Origin: Salinibacterium sp. UTAS2018
GTDB lineage: Bacteria; Actinomycetota; Actinomycetes; Actinomycetales; Microbacteriaceae
Assembly: GCF_004118935.1 (NCBI RefSeq)
Contig: NZ_CP035375.1
Span: 1,364,001-1,428,000 of the forward strand
Reading direction: 5' to 3'
DNA: 64,000 nt
Part shown: one piece after another, positions 15,055 to 23,621 of the stretch
Layout of the letters: each line of letters starts with the position of its first letter
How positions within the stretch are numbered: the stretch's first letter is position 1
Notes under the pieces: generated by a model
The model's input: the letters and a program-made list of their open reading frames with translations, nothing else
Told to the model about the DNA's origin: nothing
Database searches by the model: none
Translations under genes and position numbers: made by a program

Positions 15055-16710
15055 CTATTCTGCTTCGGGCAGCTCCCACGGGGCAGCAACCGGGTAGTAC
15101 TCGTCCAGGAACGAGCGCACGGCCGACGCGCGATCTTCGGCCGAGATCTCGGGGAAACTGCCATCGTTGAGGCAAAAGAAGTCACTCGAGCGCTTGCGCA
15201 ACAGCGAGCGCATCTTGCGCAAACCTTCGAGCGAAGTCGTGTCGACGTACTTGACCTTGGCATCCGCCTGAATCATCGCCTTGCCGCTGAGTAGCGCGTA
15301 GTAGTGATACAGCGAGTTCGTTACCGACACGTCGGTTGCTTGCCGGAATGCGCTCGCGCTCGTGCGGGCAAAGTCTTCTGGGAAGGTGTGCTCGAGCTCT
15401 TTCATGACCGAGATGCGCAACGGGGTTGCCGCGTGCTCTAGGTGACGAGTGATCGTGGCACCGAATTTTTCTTGCAAAAGCCGGCGGTTCACACGGGCCG
15501 CATTCTCGAAGCCCGACCGCTCAATGCTGCTCGCTCCCAGACCAATACGAGTGCGGGCTTCAATGAACTTTGAGATTCCTCCCGGAGTGAAGAAGGCGGA
15601 GGGGCTTACCGAACGGCCGAAGAACATGTCGTCGTTGGAATACAAGAAATGTTCACTGAGACCGGGGATGTTGTGCAGCTGACTTTCGACCGCGTGAGAG
15701 TTATGGGTCGGCAGATCGTCGTGGTTCGCGAAGAAGTCTTCACTGCGCATCAACGTGACCCGAGGATGCTCGGCCAACCATGCCGGACGAGGTGAATCAG
15801 TGGCAATGTAAATGTTGCGAATCCAGGGGGCGAACAGGTGGATTGAACGCAGCGCGTACTTCAGTTCATCCAACTGCCTAAAACGGGCCTCTGAGTCATC
15901 GCCCTCGCCCACAACGAAGTTCGCCATGCGGGCAGCCCGCGCCTTTTGCCATTCCACCTCAGCGCCATCGACCCACGAGAACACGATGTCGATGTCGAAC
16001 CGGATGTCGCTGGCCAACGGGTCGAACATACCTTTGAGCGTCGGCCACGACTGGCCATAAAACTCGACGGTGTCACTCATTGCTTCACTGCGCGGTAGCC
16101 AGCGACGCATGAGAGCGTTTGGGTTGGGCGCAACGACTTCATCGCGCACGTGTTCCCACAGTTCGAGACGCACACCGAAGGGCGCGTCGAAGCGGAGCCT
16201 TCCGGCGGGCTCAACGCGAGGGCGGAACAGCATCATCGCTTTCGCCTTGATCGCCGAGACCAGCACGCCATCGGCCACGAGAACGGGGCTATCACGAGCA
16301 TCCGAGGCGACAGGCTTGCCACTCTCTTTGATGCGCGCTGGCTTCACATAAAACGGCTCATTCTGACACGCAGCGACCAAAGCAATCTTCAGCGCCTTGC
16401 GGTCTTTCCAATCGACCGCCAGAACCGGAGTTTCACCGTCTCCACGCACGAGCAGGAAAGAAATCTCCGCATTGTCAAGGACTCCGCGCAGAAACAAGAG
16501 GTCATCACGCACCGCTTCGCGCGGCGTCAGGGTGTCATTGCTCAGTGCGAGCAGTCCATCGTGCAGAACAACGTCGTCACGGTTCACAACCGCGGGAGAA
16601 GAAACATGATCAATCATGGGGGCCCCGTCGTTAAAGCTTGGCTGAGGTGCCCAGCGACCGAAAATCGGTGTGCCGTTAGCTTCTTTGAGAATAGCCGGTA
16701 CTAAGGACAA
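15055..16710 (-). CDS. Stealth-family sugar-phosphate transferase
   Basis: Stealth proteins transfer hexose-1-phosphate units in capsule or exopolysaccharide synthesis. The conserved regions are present in order: CR1 DIDIVFSWVDGAEVEW (near 240), CR2 with DELKYALRSIHLFAPWIRN (near 281), CR3 with HFLYSNDDMFFGRSVSPSAF (near 354), and CR4 with FFCLNDGSFPEISAEDR (near 510). It has 551 residues, usual for actinobacterial members, and no membrane helix. The TTG start is uncertain; ATG at 16617 would still keep all four regions. No polysaccharide gene cluster is adjacent. Confidence 0.87.
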   Translation of the reverse strand: MSLVPAILKEANGTPIFGRWAPQPSFNDGAPMIDHVSSPAVVNRDDVVLHDGLLALSNDTLTPREAVRDDLLFLRGVLDNAEISFLLVRGDGETPVLAVDWKDRKALKIALVAACQNEPFYVKPARIKESGKPVASDARDSPVLVADGVLVSAIKAKAMMLFRPRVEPAGRLRFDAPFGVRLELWEHVRDEVVAPNPNALMRRWLPRSEAMSDTVEFYGQSWPTLKGMFDPLASDIRFDIDIVFSWVDGAEVEWQKARAARMANFVVGEGDDSEARFRQLDELKYALRSIHLFAPWIRNIYIATDSPRPAWLAEHPRVTLMRSEDFFANHDDLPTHNSHAVESQLHNIPGLSEHFLYSNDDMFFGRSVSPSAFFTPGGISKFIEARTRIGLGASSIERSGFENAARVNRRLLQEKFGATITRHLEHAATPLRISVMKELEHTFPEDFARTSASAFRQATDVSVTNSLYHYYALLSGKAMIQADAKVKYVDTTSLEGLRKMRSLLRKRSSDFFCLNDGSFPEISAEDRASAVRSFLDEYYPVAAPWELPEAE

Positions 16711-16779
16711 CCGTGGTGTTGCCGCCGACCCACAGTGACACTCCCCCGCGCTAGCCGATCATGGCCCCGCTTCAGAGCC

Positions 16780-17358
16780 CTAAATCACCACTCCGCCGTA
16801 GCCAGCGCTCGACCCAGGGCCGACTATGTCGTGGGTCAACGCAACGGTGCCGAACTCATCGTGTACGTTCACTCCGGTGATGCGGGAGAGCTCGTCGGCC
16901 TCCACTTCTTCGCCGAAGGGGCCATCCCGGTCAAATGTGTGGGTGGCATCGATCACGAACGTCACGTCGTAGCCGAGGTTGCCACCCACGCGTGCGGTGG
17001 TCTCGCAGCAGTGATTGGTGGTGATGCCGCAGATCACAATCGACTCGATAGCGGATGCTTTCAGCCACTCGTCGAGGTCGGGGGTGCCATGAAAACTCGA
17101 GTTCACACTCTTGGTGACAAGCAGATCAGGAGTGCCGGCCAGCATCTCTTTGAACGCGTTGCCCGCAGCGCTCGGATGCAGCGGCGAGGTCTCGTCCTGA
17201 GAGTCGTGGCGCACATAGACAATGGGCCAGCCTTTGCGACGCCAGTGGCCGATGAGCACCCCGATGTTGGATTCGCAGTCAGGATTATTGCGAGGCCCCC
17301 AGTAGGCAGCATCATCAAAACCTTGCTGTACATCGACAACGATGAGTGCTGCAGCCAT
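16780..17358 (-). CDS. Isochorismatase-like cysteine hydrolase
   Basis: A small hydrolase of the nicotinamidase/isochorismatase fold. The ATG at 17358 has a GGAGG site and gives 192 residues. The catalytic triad is visible: Asp in VVDVQQGFDD (near 9), Lys in LVTKSVNSSFHGT (near 95) and Cys in ICGITTNHCCETT (near 129). The last region includes the usual cis-peptide GITT. The substrate is not shown by context. Confidence 0.88.
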   Translation of the reverse strand: MAAALIVVDVQQGFDDAAYWGPRNNPDCESNIGVLIGHWRRKGWPIVYVRHDSQDETSPLHPSAAGNAFKEMLAGTPDLLVTKSVNSSFHGTPDLDEWLKASAIESIVICGITTNHCCETTARVGGNLGYDVTFVIDATHTFDRDGPFGEEVEADELSRITGVNVHDEFGTVALTHDIVGPGSSAGYGGVVI

Positions 17359-17481
17359 TGCGACCTCCGGGTTTAGCCGAGACTTACCCCGAATAGTAGC
17401 CCGAGAAGGTACGTTGCGCACTACCTGGCAAGCGACCCCAGTAGACGAAACGGCTAAGCGAGCATGACGAAGGCGATTCCG

Positions 17482-18138
17482 CTAATTCGGGAGTTTTGGG
17501 GTGTACCAGAGATCCTCATACGGCGGCGGCGCATCGGCAGCTTCCATAGGCTCCAACGGCGGGAACTGCGGATCGTAAACTCCCACACCCGCCCCAGTCG
17601 CATCGCAACGGATCGCCGAGGGGACCGTAAGGACCTCAAGGATCCGCGAATCTACTTGCACCAGCCGAACCTCAAACTCCCGTCCATCCGCAATATCGTC
17701 AGGAGAATAGATTTCGCTCTCTGTCGTTGCGTCACAGAATCGCACGGTTGCCGTGTTCTCGCCCGTCATCTCTACAGATAACGGCAACAGCACCCGAGGT
17801 CCCTTGTAGTGCGGCGGAGCCAGACCGTCATCAGTGCTCGTGTACTCGCTTCGCCACCACAAGTACTGACTTTCTGCCCTTTCCCTTTCGCGCGTCGCGG
17901 TGAATTGTTCGATACTGAAATCACCGAGGCTTACCGCTAGGTCAACACCAAGGGCCGAAGCTTGAGCAGCCTGCACCCATCCATTGTCATCAAAATCCGA
18001 TACCGGCTCGACCGAATACACGATGCCCGGAGTGTCGAACACCGTCGGCCACACTCGCTCTACCTCCGGCTCCGCGACGCAGCTGGAGAGCGTTGCGGCA
18101 AGCGCCAACACAACGACCACGGGGGCACAAATCTTCAC
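17482..18138 (-). CDS. Lipoprotein, second copy of tandem pair (candidate immunity protein)
   Basis: A 218-residue lipoprotein with lipobox LSSC (Cys20) and no recognised family. It aligns without gaps to the neighbouring copy at 18188-18844, differing at about 30 of 218 positions by my count. The conserved core includes TSTDDGLAPPHYKGPRVLLP and VPSAIRCDATGAGVGVYDPQ. Changes cluster in three patches (about 35-70, 84-98 and 139-163) and at the last four residues. The GTG start and the 24 bases before it repeat the end of the 774-residue gene, marking this as the newer copy. It is the last gene of the island. A membrane-attached immunity or accessory role is inference. Confidence 0.65.
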   Translation of the reverse strand: MKICAPVVVVLALAATLSSCVAEPEVERVWPTVFDTPGIVYSVEPVSDFDDNGWVQAAQASALGVDLAVSLGDFSIEQFTATRERERAESQYLWWRSEYTSTDDGLAPPHYKGPRVLLPLSVEMTGENTATVRFCDATTESEIYSPDDIADGREFEVRLVQVDSRILEVLTVPSAIRCDATGAGVGVYDPQFPPLEPMEAADAPPPYEDLWYTPKLPN

Positions 18139-18868
18139 TAGAAAATTCCTTCGTTTGCATCAGTTGGCCCAACGCTCTGCAACGGCACTACCGCTGAGGG
18201 CCGGGGGTGTACCAAAGATCCTCATACGGCGGCGGCGCATCGGCAGCGTCCATCGGCTCCAACGGCTCGAACTGCGGATCGTAAACCCCCACACCCGCCC
18301 CAGTCGCATCGCACCGTATCGCCGAGGGGACCGTAAGGACCTCAAGTATCCGCGAATCTACTCGCACCAAGCGAACGGAAATCTCCCGGCCATCCGCGAG
18401 AATCTCAGGGGTGTAAATTTCGTCTTCAGTCGTAGCGTTACAGAATCGCACCGTTGCCGTGTTCTCGCCCGTCATCTCGACAGACAGCGGCAACAGAACT
18501 CGCGGACCCTTGTAGTGCGGCGGAGCCAGTCCGTCATCAGTGCTCGTGTACTTGCTCCGCCACCCCAAGTACTGATCTTCGGCAGTTTCAGGTTCACGGG
18601 TAGCGGTGAACTGTTCGATACTGAAATCGCCGAGATTCAAAGCTAGGTGATATCCCAACGCCGAGGCTTGAGCAGCTTGCACCCACTCGTTATCGTCCAG
18701 CTCCGACACCGGCTCGACCGAATACACGATGTCCGGAGTCTCGAAAACTGTCGGCCACACCCGCTCTACCTCAGGCTCGGCAACGCAACTGGAAAGTGTT
18801 GCGGAAAGCGCCAACACAACGACCACGGGGGCACAGATCTTCACTAGTAAATTCCTTCGTTTGCATCA
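17499..18868. repeat. Tandem duplication of about 664 bp (lipoprotein gene pair)
   Basis: Bases 17499-18162 and 18205-18868 are copies offset by 706 bases with 42 unrelated bases between. The copied unit starts within the final codons of the 774-residue gene (GDANEGIY then stop), so the distal copy carries a relict ending DANEGIF. Both copies keep full open frames. Confidence 0.9.
18188..18844 (-). CDS. Lipoprotein, first copy of tandem pair (candidate immunity protein)
   Basis: A 218-residue lipoprotein with lipobox LSSC (Cys20). Its GTG start overlaps the TAG stop of the 774-residue gene by one base, so it is coupled to it. Two further cysteines (in RFCNATTEDE and IRCDATGAG) could form a disulphide outside the cell. 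A proline-rich tail (PPPYEDLWYTPGPQR) ends it. Position directly behind a large putative secreted protein, and the presence of a diverging second copy, fit an immunity gene. I do not recognise the family, so the role is inference. Confidence 0.68.
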   Translation of the reverse strand: MKICAPVVVVLALSATLSSCVAEPEVERVWPTVFETPDIVYSVEPVSELDDNEWVQAAQASALGYHLALNLGDFSIEQFTATREPETAEDQYLGWRSKYTSTDDGLAPPHYKGPRVLLPLSVEMTGENTATVRFCNATTEDEIYTPEILADGREISVRLVRVDSRILEVLTVPSAIRCDATGAGVGVYDPQFEPLEPMDAADAPPPYEDLWYTPGPQR

Positions 18869-21168
18869 CCCTGAGCTGCCGCATACGCCTGCTCGTATCG
18901 AACAAGCCAGCCGTCAGTTCTGAACTCCTCTGCCACACCGCCCGATTGGTAAAATCCGGCGAGCCAGCCTTGCTCTTCTCCTGCCAGGCCACTGAAGCGC
19001 GGATAGCCACCCACCCTGTCCGAGCCGAGAATGTCGTGGAGTGCGACTGCGTTCGCAAATTCGGCGTGGCTCAGCGCTTCGCCGCGGAGCAGATCGGCGT
19101 TTTTATCTAAAGCTGCAGCTGTGGAGTGATCTGAAAACACGCGATCAAGGGCTTCTCCCACGATCGCGTCGGTGATCGCACCGGCTCCGGCTTCGACCAA
19201 ACTACCGCCGGGGATCGGGAGAAGGCCGAGCACCAGACCAGCGGCATCCCCTGCGCTGGAGATCTCGGCCTGAAGCTCTAGGTCACTGCGCTCAGCCGCT
19301 CCCATGAGCGCCCCAGCTCCGCCGCCGTCGATCAGACCGCTCACGACGTTCGATCGAACCATCGCGCTCTGAATGTCTTCCATCGAGCTGTCTGGGCCCA
19401 ACGCTTCGAAATAGCCTTCTGACAGTTGCAGAGCCGCACTGCGAAGCACGACAGCGCCGCTGGGATTACCCGCCACTTGCCCTAAGACCTCGGCCATTTG
19501 GCTCAGGTCGACGTTCGGCCCGTAGCGATACTCTCCACTGAAACCTTGCCATTGACTGAACGTGCTATCCGGATTATCGGCCCCCGTAGCACCTTCCGCT
19601 TGCAGCGCGGCGATCGCGTCGAGGTGCAGCGAAAGAGCCCCCGCGAGATCTACTGCTGCTTCGTCTGTGAGTTTCTCAACCCCAAAGACAGGGTTAGCCG
19701 CTAACTCTCTGATGATCTGGGCGGTCATCGAAGCTTCCTGTTGCCCTATGCCGCCCTCTGCGCCGTCGTAGTCGAAGTTCGCATTCGGGCCGCCTTCTAC
19801 CTGGGCCGCCCCAAACCACAATGCGGCGACCCCGTCGAAGCCTGTCGGGGATGCCCAATCTCGCTCGCCAAACCAGTACCCGATGCGGGAGCCGCCCTGA
19901 CCGGGGTCGGCAAGAAAATCGAAAGCCTGCTCCGGATACAACCCCAGCGTCTCAAAGACGCGATCCGCAGCGTCAAGCATGGAGGTGGAAAGAGCTTCAT
20001 CCGCGCTTAGATCGTTGAAACCTTCGGAGCGCAAGTCCTCAGCGATCATCATCTGCAAAACCCCTGCTTGAAGGGGGGATTCTGAATCGCTGAGGAAGAA
20101 CCCATTTTCGCGTTCCATGACATCGATTTCGTTTGCGACAGCCAGCGAAAGCTGAGAGCCCATCGGTGCCTCTGCCGAATCAGAAAACAAGAAAGCGATC
20201 GCGCCATTGACATTCGTCCAGGCTGGACCGCCGTCTGCACTCGTGACATTTTCTTGCAAAATAGTGCTCGCAAATTCAGTGGCAGTCTCTGCTGACCACG
20301 ATTCGGAACCCAGCGATAGCCCGTTGCGGAGTGCCTGCGCTAACAGAATCGACGGCAGACTTTGCGGTGGTGTTTCGGGGTTCGCCTTCGTCTCCATCCA
20401 AAAATCTTGACCGAGTCGATCGATGAGATTTACCGTTTGAGCGCCGCCGAGCTTCTGAAAGAACGATGACATGACCTGCTCATTAGAGCCGTACGCTGCC
20501 ATCAGCTCGGCAAAAGCCTCGCGTTGATCGTCCGACGAACCTGATGAGAGATACTCTTCGGCCAGGCCTCGCATGGCCTCAGCGATCTCGTCTGGTTCAA
20601 GATCGTCGACCCCAGTAATTCCCACTCGCGTAAATTGCGCGCGGATCAGCGGCCACGACGTCGGGATCGCACTCGCTAGTGCAGAAATCAGGGCGTCTTC
20701 AGCGTCCTGTCGTTGCCGAGCAAGAACCATGATGTTGTAGGCCGCTTCAGCACTGGCTTCAACCGCGCGCGCTCGCTCCCACGCCTCTTCGACTCGGCCG
20801 GGGATGTTCAGGAAGGATTCTTCCGGCAGCGACCACACCACGTTCTGGGCGTGAACAAGCACTTCTTGTGCATCTCGAGTCTGCGCTTTAATTCGTTCAA
20901 AGTCATCAACGTAAGTGCTCATGGCCGCCGCGATGTCGCCCGTGACCCGCTCGACCTCCAGCGAAGAATTGGCGGAGATACGAGCGGTGCTTCGCCACGC
21001 TTCGCCTGAATCGCCGCTCCACACTGACTCACTGATCGAAGAGACGAATCCCATCGTTGCCTGACGAATTTCTACGAATTTTGCTTCGGAAAGACGAAGG
21101 GCGGATACCCCAGCGGCTAACCCGCTAGCGCTGCCCTGTTCCGGGTTTAACCACTCCCACTGCGGCAC
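18844..21168 (-). CDS. Large WXG-headed protein, putative type VII secretion substrate
   Basis: A 774-residue protein with no classical signal peptide. The first 110 residues look like a WXG100-type helical hairpin: a helix, the turn SESVWSGDSGEAW (Trp50-Ser-Gly52), and a second helix to about residue 110. A long Ala/Glu/Ser-rich helical middle follows (about 110-640). Near 655-690 lies a Gly-rich hydrophobic patch (DAAGLVLGLLPIPGGSLVEA). The C-terminal 80 residues (LSHAEFANAVALHDILG, then Trp/Tyr-rich) could be an effector part. It resembles large actinobacterial proteins annotated as DUF6571-like, from memory. The GTG start is two bases after the EspC-like gene. No nuclease or ADP-ribosylation motif is evident, so toxicity is unproven. 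Confidence 0.6.
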   Translation of the reverse strand: MPQWEWLNPEQGSASGLAAGVSALRLSEAKFVEIRQATMGFVSSISESVWSGDSGEAWRSTARISANSSLEVERVTGDIAAAMSTYVDDFERIKAQTRDAQEVLVHAQNVVWSLPEESFLNIPGRVEEAWERARAVEASAEAAYNIMVLARQRQDAEDALISALASAIPTSWPLIRAQFTRVGITGVDDLEPDEIAEAMRGLAEEYLSSGSSDDQREAFAELMAAYGSNEQVMSSFFQKLGGAQTVNLIDRLGQDFWMETKANPETPPQSLPSILLAQALRNGLSLGSESWSAETATEFASTILQENVTSADGGPAWTNVNGAIAFLFSDSAEAPMGSQLSLAVANEIDVMERENGFFLSDSESPLQAGVLQMMIAEDLRSEGFNDLSADEALSTSMLDAADRVFETLGLYPEQAFDFLADPGQGGSRIGYWFGERDWASPTGFDGVAALWFGAAQVEGGPNANFDYDGAEGGIGQQEASMTAQIIRELAANPVFGVEKLTDEAAVDLAGALSLHLDAIAALQAEGATGADNPDSTFSQWQGFSGEYRYGPNVDLSQMAEVLGQVAGNPSGAVVLRSAALQLSEGYFEALGPDSSMEDIQSAMVRSNVVSGLIDGGGAGALMGAAERSDLELQAEISSAGDAAGLVLGLLPIPGGSLVEAGAGAITDAIVGEALDRVFSDHSTAAALDKNADLLRGEALSHAEFANAVALHDILGSDRVGGYPRFSGLAGEEQGWLAGFYQSGGVAEEFRTDGWLVRYEQAYAAAQGDANEGIY

Positions 21169-21170
21169 GG

Positions 21171-21458
21171 CTACCCCTTCGCCGCCGACGCAAGGTCAGC
21201 ATCCGCCTGCTCGAAAGCGGCAGCCGCCATACTGGCGCTCACCCCGGCAGCACGAATCCTGCCCTCAAAACCGTGCGCAGCCACGCGGGCCCACATGTTG
21301 ACATCTTCAATCGCAGCAACGATCGCGGCGCTACAGGAGTCACTCGCGTCGATAGAGAGGTTGTCGGGCACCGCGTCGGCGGCATGGCTAAGCCGTACAG
21401 CAATATCGGAGACCGCGGCGGTGTCTATGTGCAAATCATCGGCCATCGTGGCGCTCAC
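21171..21458 (-). CDS. Small EspC/WXG-like protein (type VII secretion associated)
   Basis: A 95-residue all-helical protein. The stretch LHIDTAAVSDIAVRLSHAAD matches the style of ESX/EspC-family small proteins (PF10824-like) that are paired with or secreted beside large type VII substrates. It has a single Trp (NMWARVAA) and no signal peptide or membrane helix. GTG at 21458 follows AAAGG closely; ATG at 21446 is an alternative. It opens the four-gene unit and lies two bases before the 774-residue gene. No EccC-type ATPase or other secretion machinery is in the window. Confidence 0.6.
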   Translation of the reverse strand: MSATMADDLHIDTAAVSDIAVRLSHAADAVPDNLSIDASDSCSAAIVAAIEDVNMWARVAAHGFEGRIRAAGVSASMAAAAFEQADADLASAAKG

Positions 21459-21587
21459 TTACCTTTCAGGTCGACCAGCTCTTGAGGACCCAGCCGCAGA
21501 GACCACGACGGTGCCAGAGCCAAACGCGCGGATCCGGCAGGTGGCACCCAGCTCAACGGTGCTTGAGAGCGGAGAGATAATCAAATA

Positions 21588-22646
21588 TTAGCTCAAGTTC
21601 ACACCGAAGAGGAGCCCAAGGAGGTACGTTGCGGTAGCGGCGCCGTAGCCAATCGCAAGTTGACGCAGTGCCCGCTTGAGCGGCGAAGCACCGGAGAGTA
21701 GGCCGACGATGGAGCCGGTGACGAGCAGAGCGATTCCGACCAGCAGCGACGCGATCACCACGGCGGCAAGCCCTTCTGCACCGAACAAGTAGGGCAGCAC
21801 GGGAATTACCGCGCCCGACGCGAAGAAGCAGAAGCTGGATGCCGCAGCTCCCAGAGCCGAACCGATCGGGTTGTGCTCTGGTGTTGCGGTCGCGGCTTCC
21901 GTCGTGCGCCCCGCGAGTACTTCAGCGGCGTGCAGCTCGGCTTCGTGGGAACTCATGCCGCGAGCGCGGTAGACAAGCGCCAACTCGTTCTCGTCGACGT
22001 CGAGGTGGGTGACGGAGTCGACCGCGACTGGGCCGTGGGCCGCTGCCGCCTCTAGCTCCAGCTGCGAGCGCACCGAGACGTATTCACCCGCGGCCATCGA
22101 GAGGGCTCCGGCGAGGAGACCGGCGACGCCGGCGAGCAGCACGACGGCGGTCGGAAGCCCGGCGGCGCTCATACCGAGCACCAGGGCGAGGTTGGAGACG
22201 AGCCCGTCGTTAGCTCCGAACACGGCGGCGCGGAACGTTCCCGAGAGGCGTTGACGCCCGCGGGTAGCGAGCGCGCGAACGACCTCCTCGTGCACCGCTT
22301 CGTCGGCGGCCATCGTGTCGGTCGCGTCGTCGTCATCCAGATACGGCGATCGTGACTCGGCACGCTGGGCAAGCGCGAGCACGAATACGGAACCAAAGCG
22401 ACGAGCCAAGAAGCCGAGCATCCGGGTTCGCGGGTCAGTGGGCAGCGGGCGACCGGCCTGCTCCCCCAGCAGCGTCAGCCAGTGGTCTTCGTGGCGCTTT
22501 TCGGCAGCGGCAAGCGCCAGCAAAATCTCCCGTTCCTCGCCCGTGCGGCGGGATGCCAGATCCCGATACACGGCCGCCTCGGCACGTTCGGCGGCGAGAT
22601 AGCGTCGCCACCGCCGCACATCGCTCGCTCGGGGTGTTGGACTCAC
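21588..22646 (-). CDS. Ferritin-like/VIT1 iron or manganese transporter (erythrin-VIT fusion, MbfA-like)
   Basis: A 352-residue fusion. Residues about 1-140 are a rubrerythrin/ferritin-like helical bundle with metal-type carboxylates and histidines (AERAEAAVYRDLA, AAAEKRHEDHWLTLL, DEAVHEEVV). The rest is a VIT1/CCC1 transporter of about five helices, with FGANDGLVSNLALVLGMSAA and MAAGEYVSVRSQLE as family motifs. Such proteins export Fe2+ or Mn2+ (MbfA-type) rather than fill a vacuole. GTG start with GGGAG site. It lies just before the aldose epimerase on the same strand, with no obvious functional link. Confidence 0.88.
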   Translation of the reverse strand: MSPTPRASDVRRWRRYLAAERAEAAVYRDLASRRTGEEREILLALAAAEKRHEDHWLTLLGEQAGRPLPTDPRTRMLGFLARRFGSVFVLALAQRAESRSPYLDDDDATDTMAADEAVHEEVVRALATRGRQRLSGTFRAAVFGANDGLVSNLALVLGMSAAGLPTAVVLLAGVAGLLAGALSMAAGEYVSVRSQLELEAAAAHGPVAVDSVTHLDVDENELALVYRARGMSSHEAELHAAEVLAGRTTEAATATPEHNPIGSALGAAASSFCFFASGAVIPVLPYLFGAEGLAAVVIASLLVGIALLVTGSIVGLLSGASPLKRALRQLAIGYGAATATYLLGLLFGVNLS

Positions 22647-22656
22647 GAAAGGCTCC

Positions 22657-23577
22657 CTAGGCCGAAAACTCGACGCCCCAGGTCGCGGCGAACTCTACGC
22701 CGGGCTCGAGCCACAGGAGTCCGCGACCCGTGTTGAAGGCGTTAGGGGCTGCCGTCATCGGCTCGATCGCGACAACTTGGCCAATGCCATTGAGGGTGGG
22801 AAAGATACGCGGGGTGAACAACTGCACGAAGCTGAAGTTCTCGTCAACCATCACCCGAACTTCGCGGCCATCGGGCGCGGCGAGGCGAGCGGCAACACCA
22901 TCGACGACCTCGACGCCACCGAATGCCGTGTCTAAGTCGAGCTCGCCAACCGGGCGGCCAGCGCTGAGGTCGAATTCGGTGCCGGCAACGGCAACTTCTC
23001 CGGTCGGGATGAGGCGCTCGTTCGATTCGAAGCGAGTGGCGGCGGTCATCGTGAGGGTCAGCTGCGCGATGGGAGTGTCACCGATCTTGAAGAAGGGGTG
23101 GGTTCCGAGCGCATACGGGGCGGCGGCATCCGACAGGTTGGTGGCGGTGTGGCTGACGCGCAGGCCACCCTCTACGAGTTCATAGCGCACGGTGGTGTGT
23201 ACGTGAAAGGGGTAGCCGTGTTGCGGGAAGATCGTCGCGCCGAGGGTGACCGAACCTTCGGTGCGCTCGATCAGCGAGTAGCCGGCATTGCGCAGCAGCC
23301 CGTGGATCGCGTTGTTGCGGTCGCGCTCGGTAATATCGAGCTCCTGCGCCTCACCATCGAGCATCCAAGTGCCATCTTCGATGCGGTTGGGCCACGGCAC
23401 CAACACGATTCCATCCGCGAAGGGTGGCATCGCCGATTCGGCGTAGGATTCCACGAGTTCAACCCCACCAATGCTGAACTCACGCAATGAGGCGGCAAGT
23501 TCGGTGATGGTCGCTCGCGCTTCACCCTGCTCGGTGGCTCGAGTGATGATGTACTGGGTTCCGGTAGGCGCGTTCAC
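22657..23577 (-). CDS. Aldose 1-epimerase family protein
   Basis: A mutarotase-like enzyme of 306 residues that interconverts sugar anomers in the cytosol. Conserved stretches are VPWPNRIEDGTW (near 58), NNAIHGLLRNAGY (near 86) with the first catalytic His, ALGTHPFFKIG (near 155) with the second, and the late FVQLFTPRIFP with DEN before it. The GTG start lies 44 bases from the divergent galactokinase-like gene, a pairing that suggests a galactose-type sugar. The exact substrate is unknown. Confidence 0.85.
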   Translation of the reverse strand: MNAPTGTQYIITRATEQGEARATITELAASLREFSIGGVELVESYAESAMPPFADGIVLVPWPNRIEDGTWMLDGEAQELDITERDRNNAIHGLLRNAGYSLIERTEGSVTLGATIFPQHGYPFHVHTTVRYELVEGGLRVSHTATNLSDAAAPYALGTHPFFKIGDTPIAQLTLTMTAATRFESNERLIPTGEVAVAGTEFDLSAGRPVGELDLDTAFGGVEVVDGVAARLAAPDGREVRVMVDENFSFVQLFTPRIFPTLNGIGQVVAIEPMTAAPNAFNTGRGLLWLEPGVEFAATWGVEFSA

Positions 23578-23621
23578 CGCATCAGCCTACCGGCGCAGAC
23601 GTAACAACGAAGGAAGCAGCC

